Part shown: positions 5,058 to 5,075 of the stretch, one piece after another
How the letters are laid out: each line of letters opens with the position of its first letter
Position numbering within the stretch: the first letter of the stretch is position 1
From: an uncultured Ruminococcus sp.
GTDB lineage: Bacteria > Bacillota > Clostridia > Oscillospirales > Ruminococcaceae
Length of the DNA stretch: 5,075 nt
Reading direction: 5' to 3'
Assembly (NCBI GenBank): GCA_900553675.1
Contig: USEH01000157.1
Location: forward strand, 1 to 5,075
Notes under the pieces: model-generated
Told to the model about the DNA's origin: nothing
Databases searched by the model: none
What the model saw: the letters and a program-made list of their open reading frames with translations, nothing else
Program-made: the position numbers and the translations under genes

Positions 5058-5075
5058 TGGTGGCTGTAACTGGAT
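5058..5075 (-). tRNA. 3' end of a second tRNA (rest outside window)
   Basis: On the minus strand the last 18 nt read ATCCAGTTACAGCCACCA. This fits the end of a T loop (AT), the 3' strand of the T stem (CCAGT), a 7-nt acceptor strand TACAGCC, discriminator A and an encoded CCA. A 2-nt spacer separates it from tRNA-Glu, as in a processed tRNA cluster. The missing 5' end should read GGCTGTA or a wobble variant. The amino acid cannot be assigned. Confidence 0.75.

Overview
The window looks like a chromosomal segment of a mid-GC Firmicute, most likely a Clostridia/Oscillospirales (Ruminococcus-like) gut anaerobe. This is inference. It rests on the SerC/SerA type, the strong purine-rich Shine-Dalgarno sites, sigma-A-type promoters (TTGACA / TATAAT-like), and intergenic regions filled with small GC-rich hairpin repeats. 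No species can be named from the sequence alone.

Layout, left to right. (1) 1-1711, plus strand: the 3' half of serC (phosphoserine aminotransferase; its 5' end is outside the window), overlapping by 8 bp a complete serA (3-phosphoglycerate dehydrogenase). Together they form a serine-biosynthesis operon. (2) 1712-1969: a 258-bp intergenic region packed with palindromic modules placed nearly symmetrically around a bidirectional terminator that serves the converging serA and deacetylase genes. (3) 1970-2815, minus strand: a NodB/CE4-type polysaccharide deacetylase with no signal peptide. (4) 2816-2938: a divergent control region with two interlocked promoters, one per strand. (5) 2939-3712, plus strand: a TatD-family metal-dependent hydrolase, followed by a terminator hairpin. 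(6) 3765-4686, minus strand: a class I SAM-dependent methyltransferase, with a short fragment of a MazG-like pyrophosphohydrolase directly behind it that appears to be a gene remnant. (7) 4687-4980: an intergenic region holding the methyltransferase promoter, a minus-strand terminator hairpin, a second-site copy of one hairpin module, and shuffled polypurine/polypyrimidine tracts. (8) 4981-5075, minus strand: tRNA-Glu(UUC), preceded after a 2-nt spacer by the 3' end of another tRNA that runs off the window.

SerA oxidises 3-phosphoglycerate and SerC transaminates the product, so these two genes work in one pathway. The other genes look like separate transcription units, each with its own promoter or terminator, and nothing ties them to one process. 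No phage, transposase, CRISPR or defence genes are visible. The least ordinary material is non-coding: GTGAT-bounded hairpin modules that recur in different order, and a hairpin pair whose changed positions keep base pairing.
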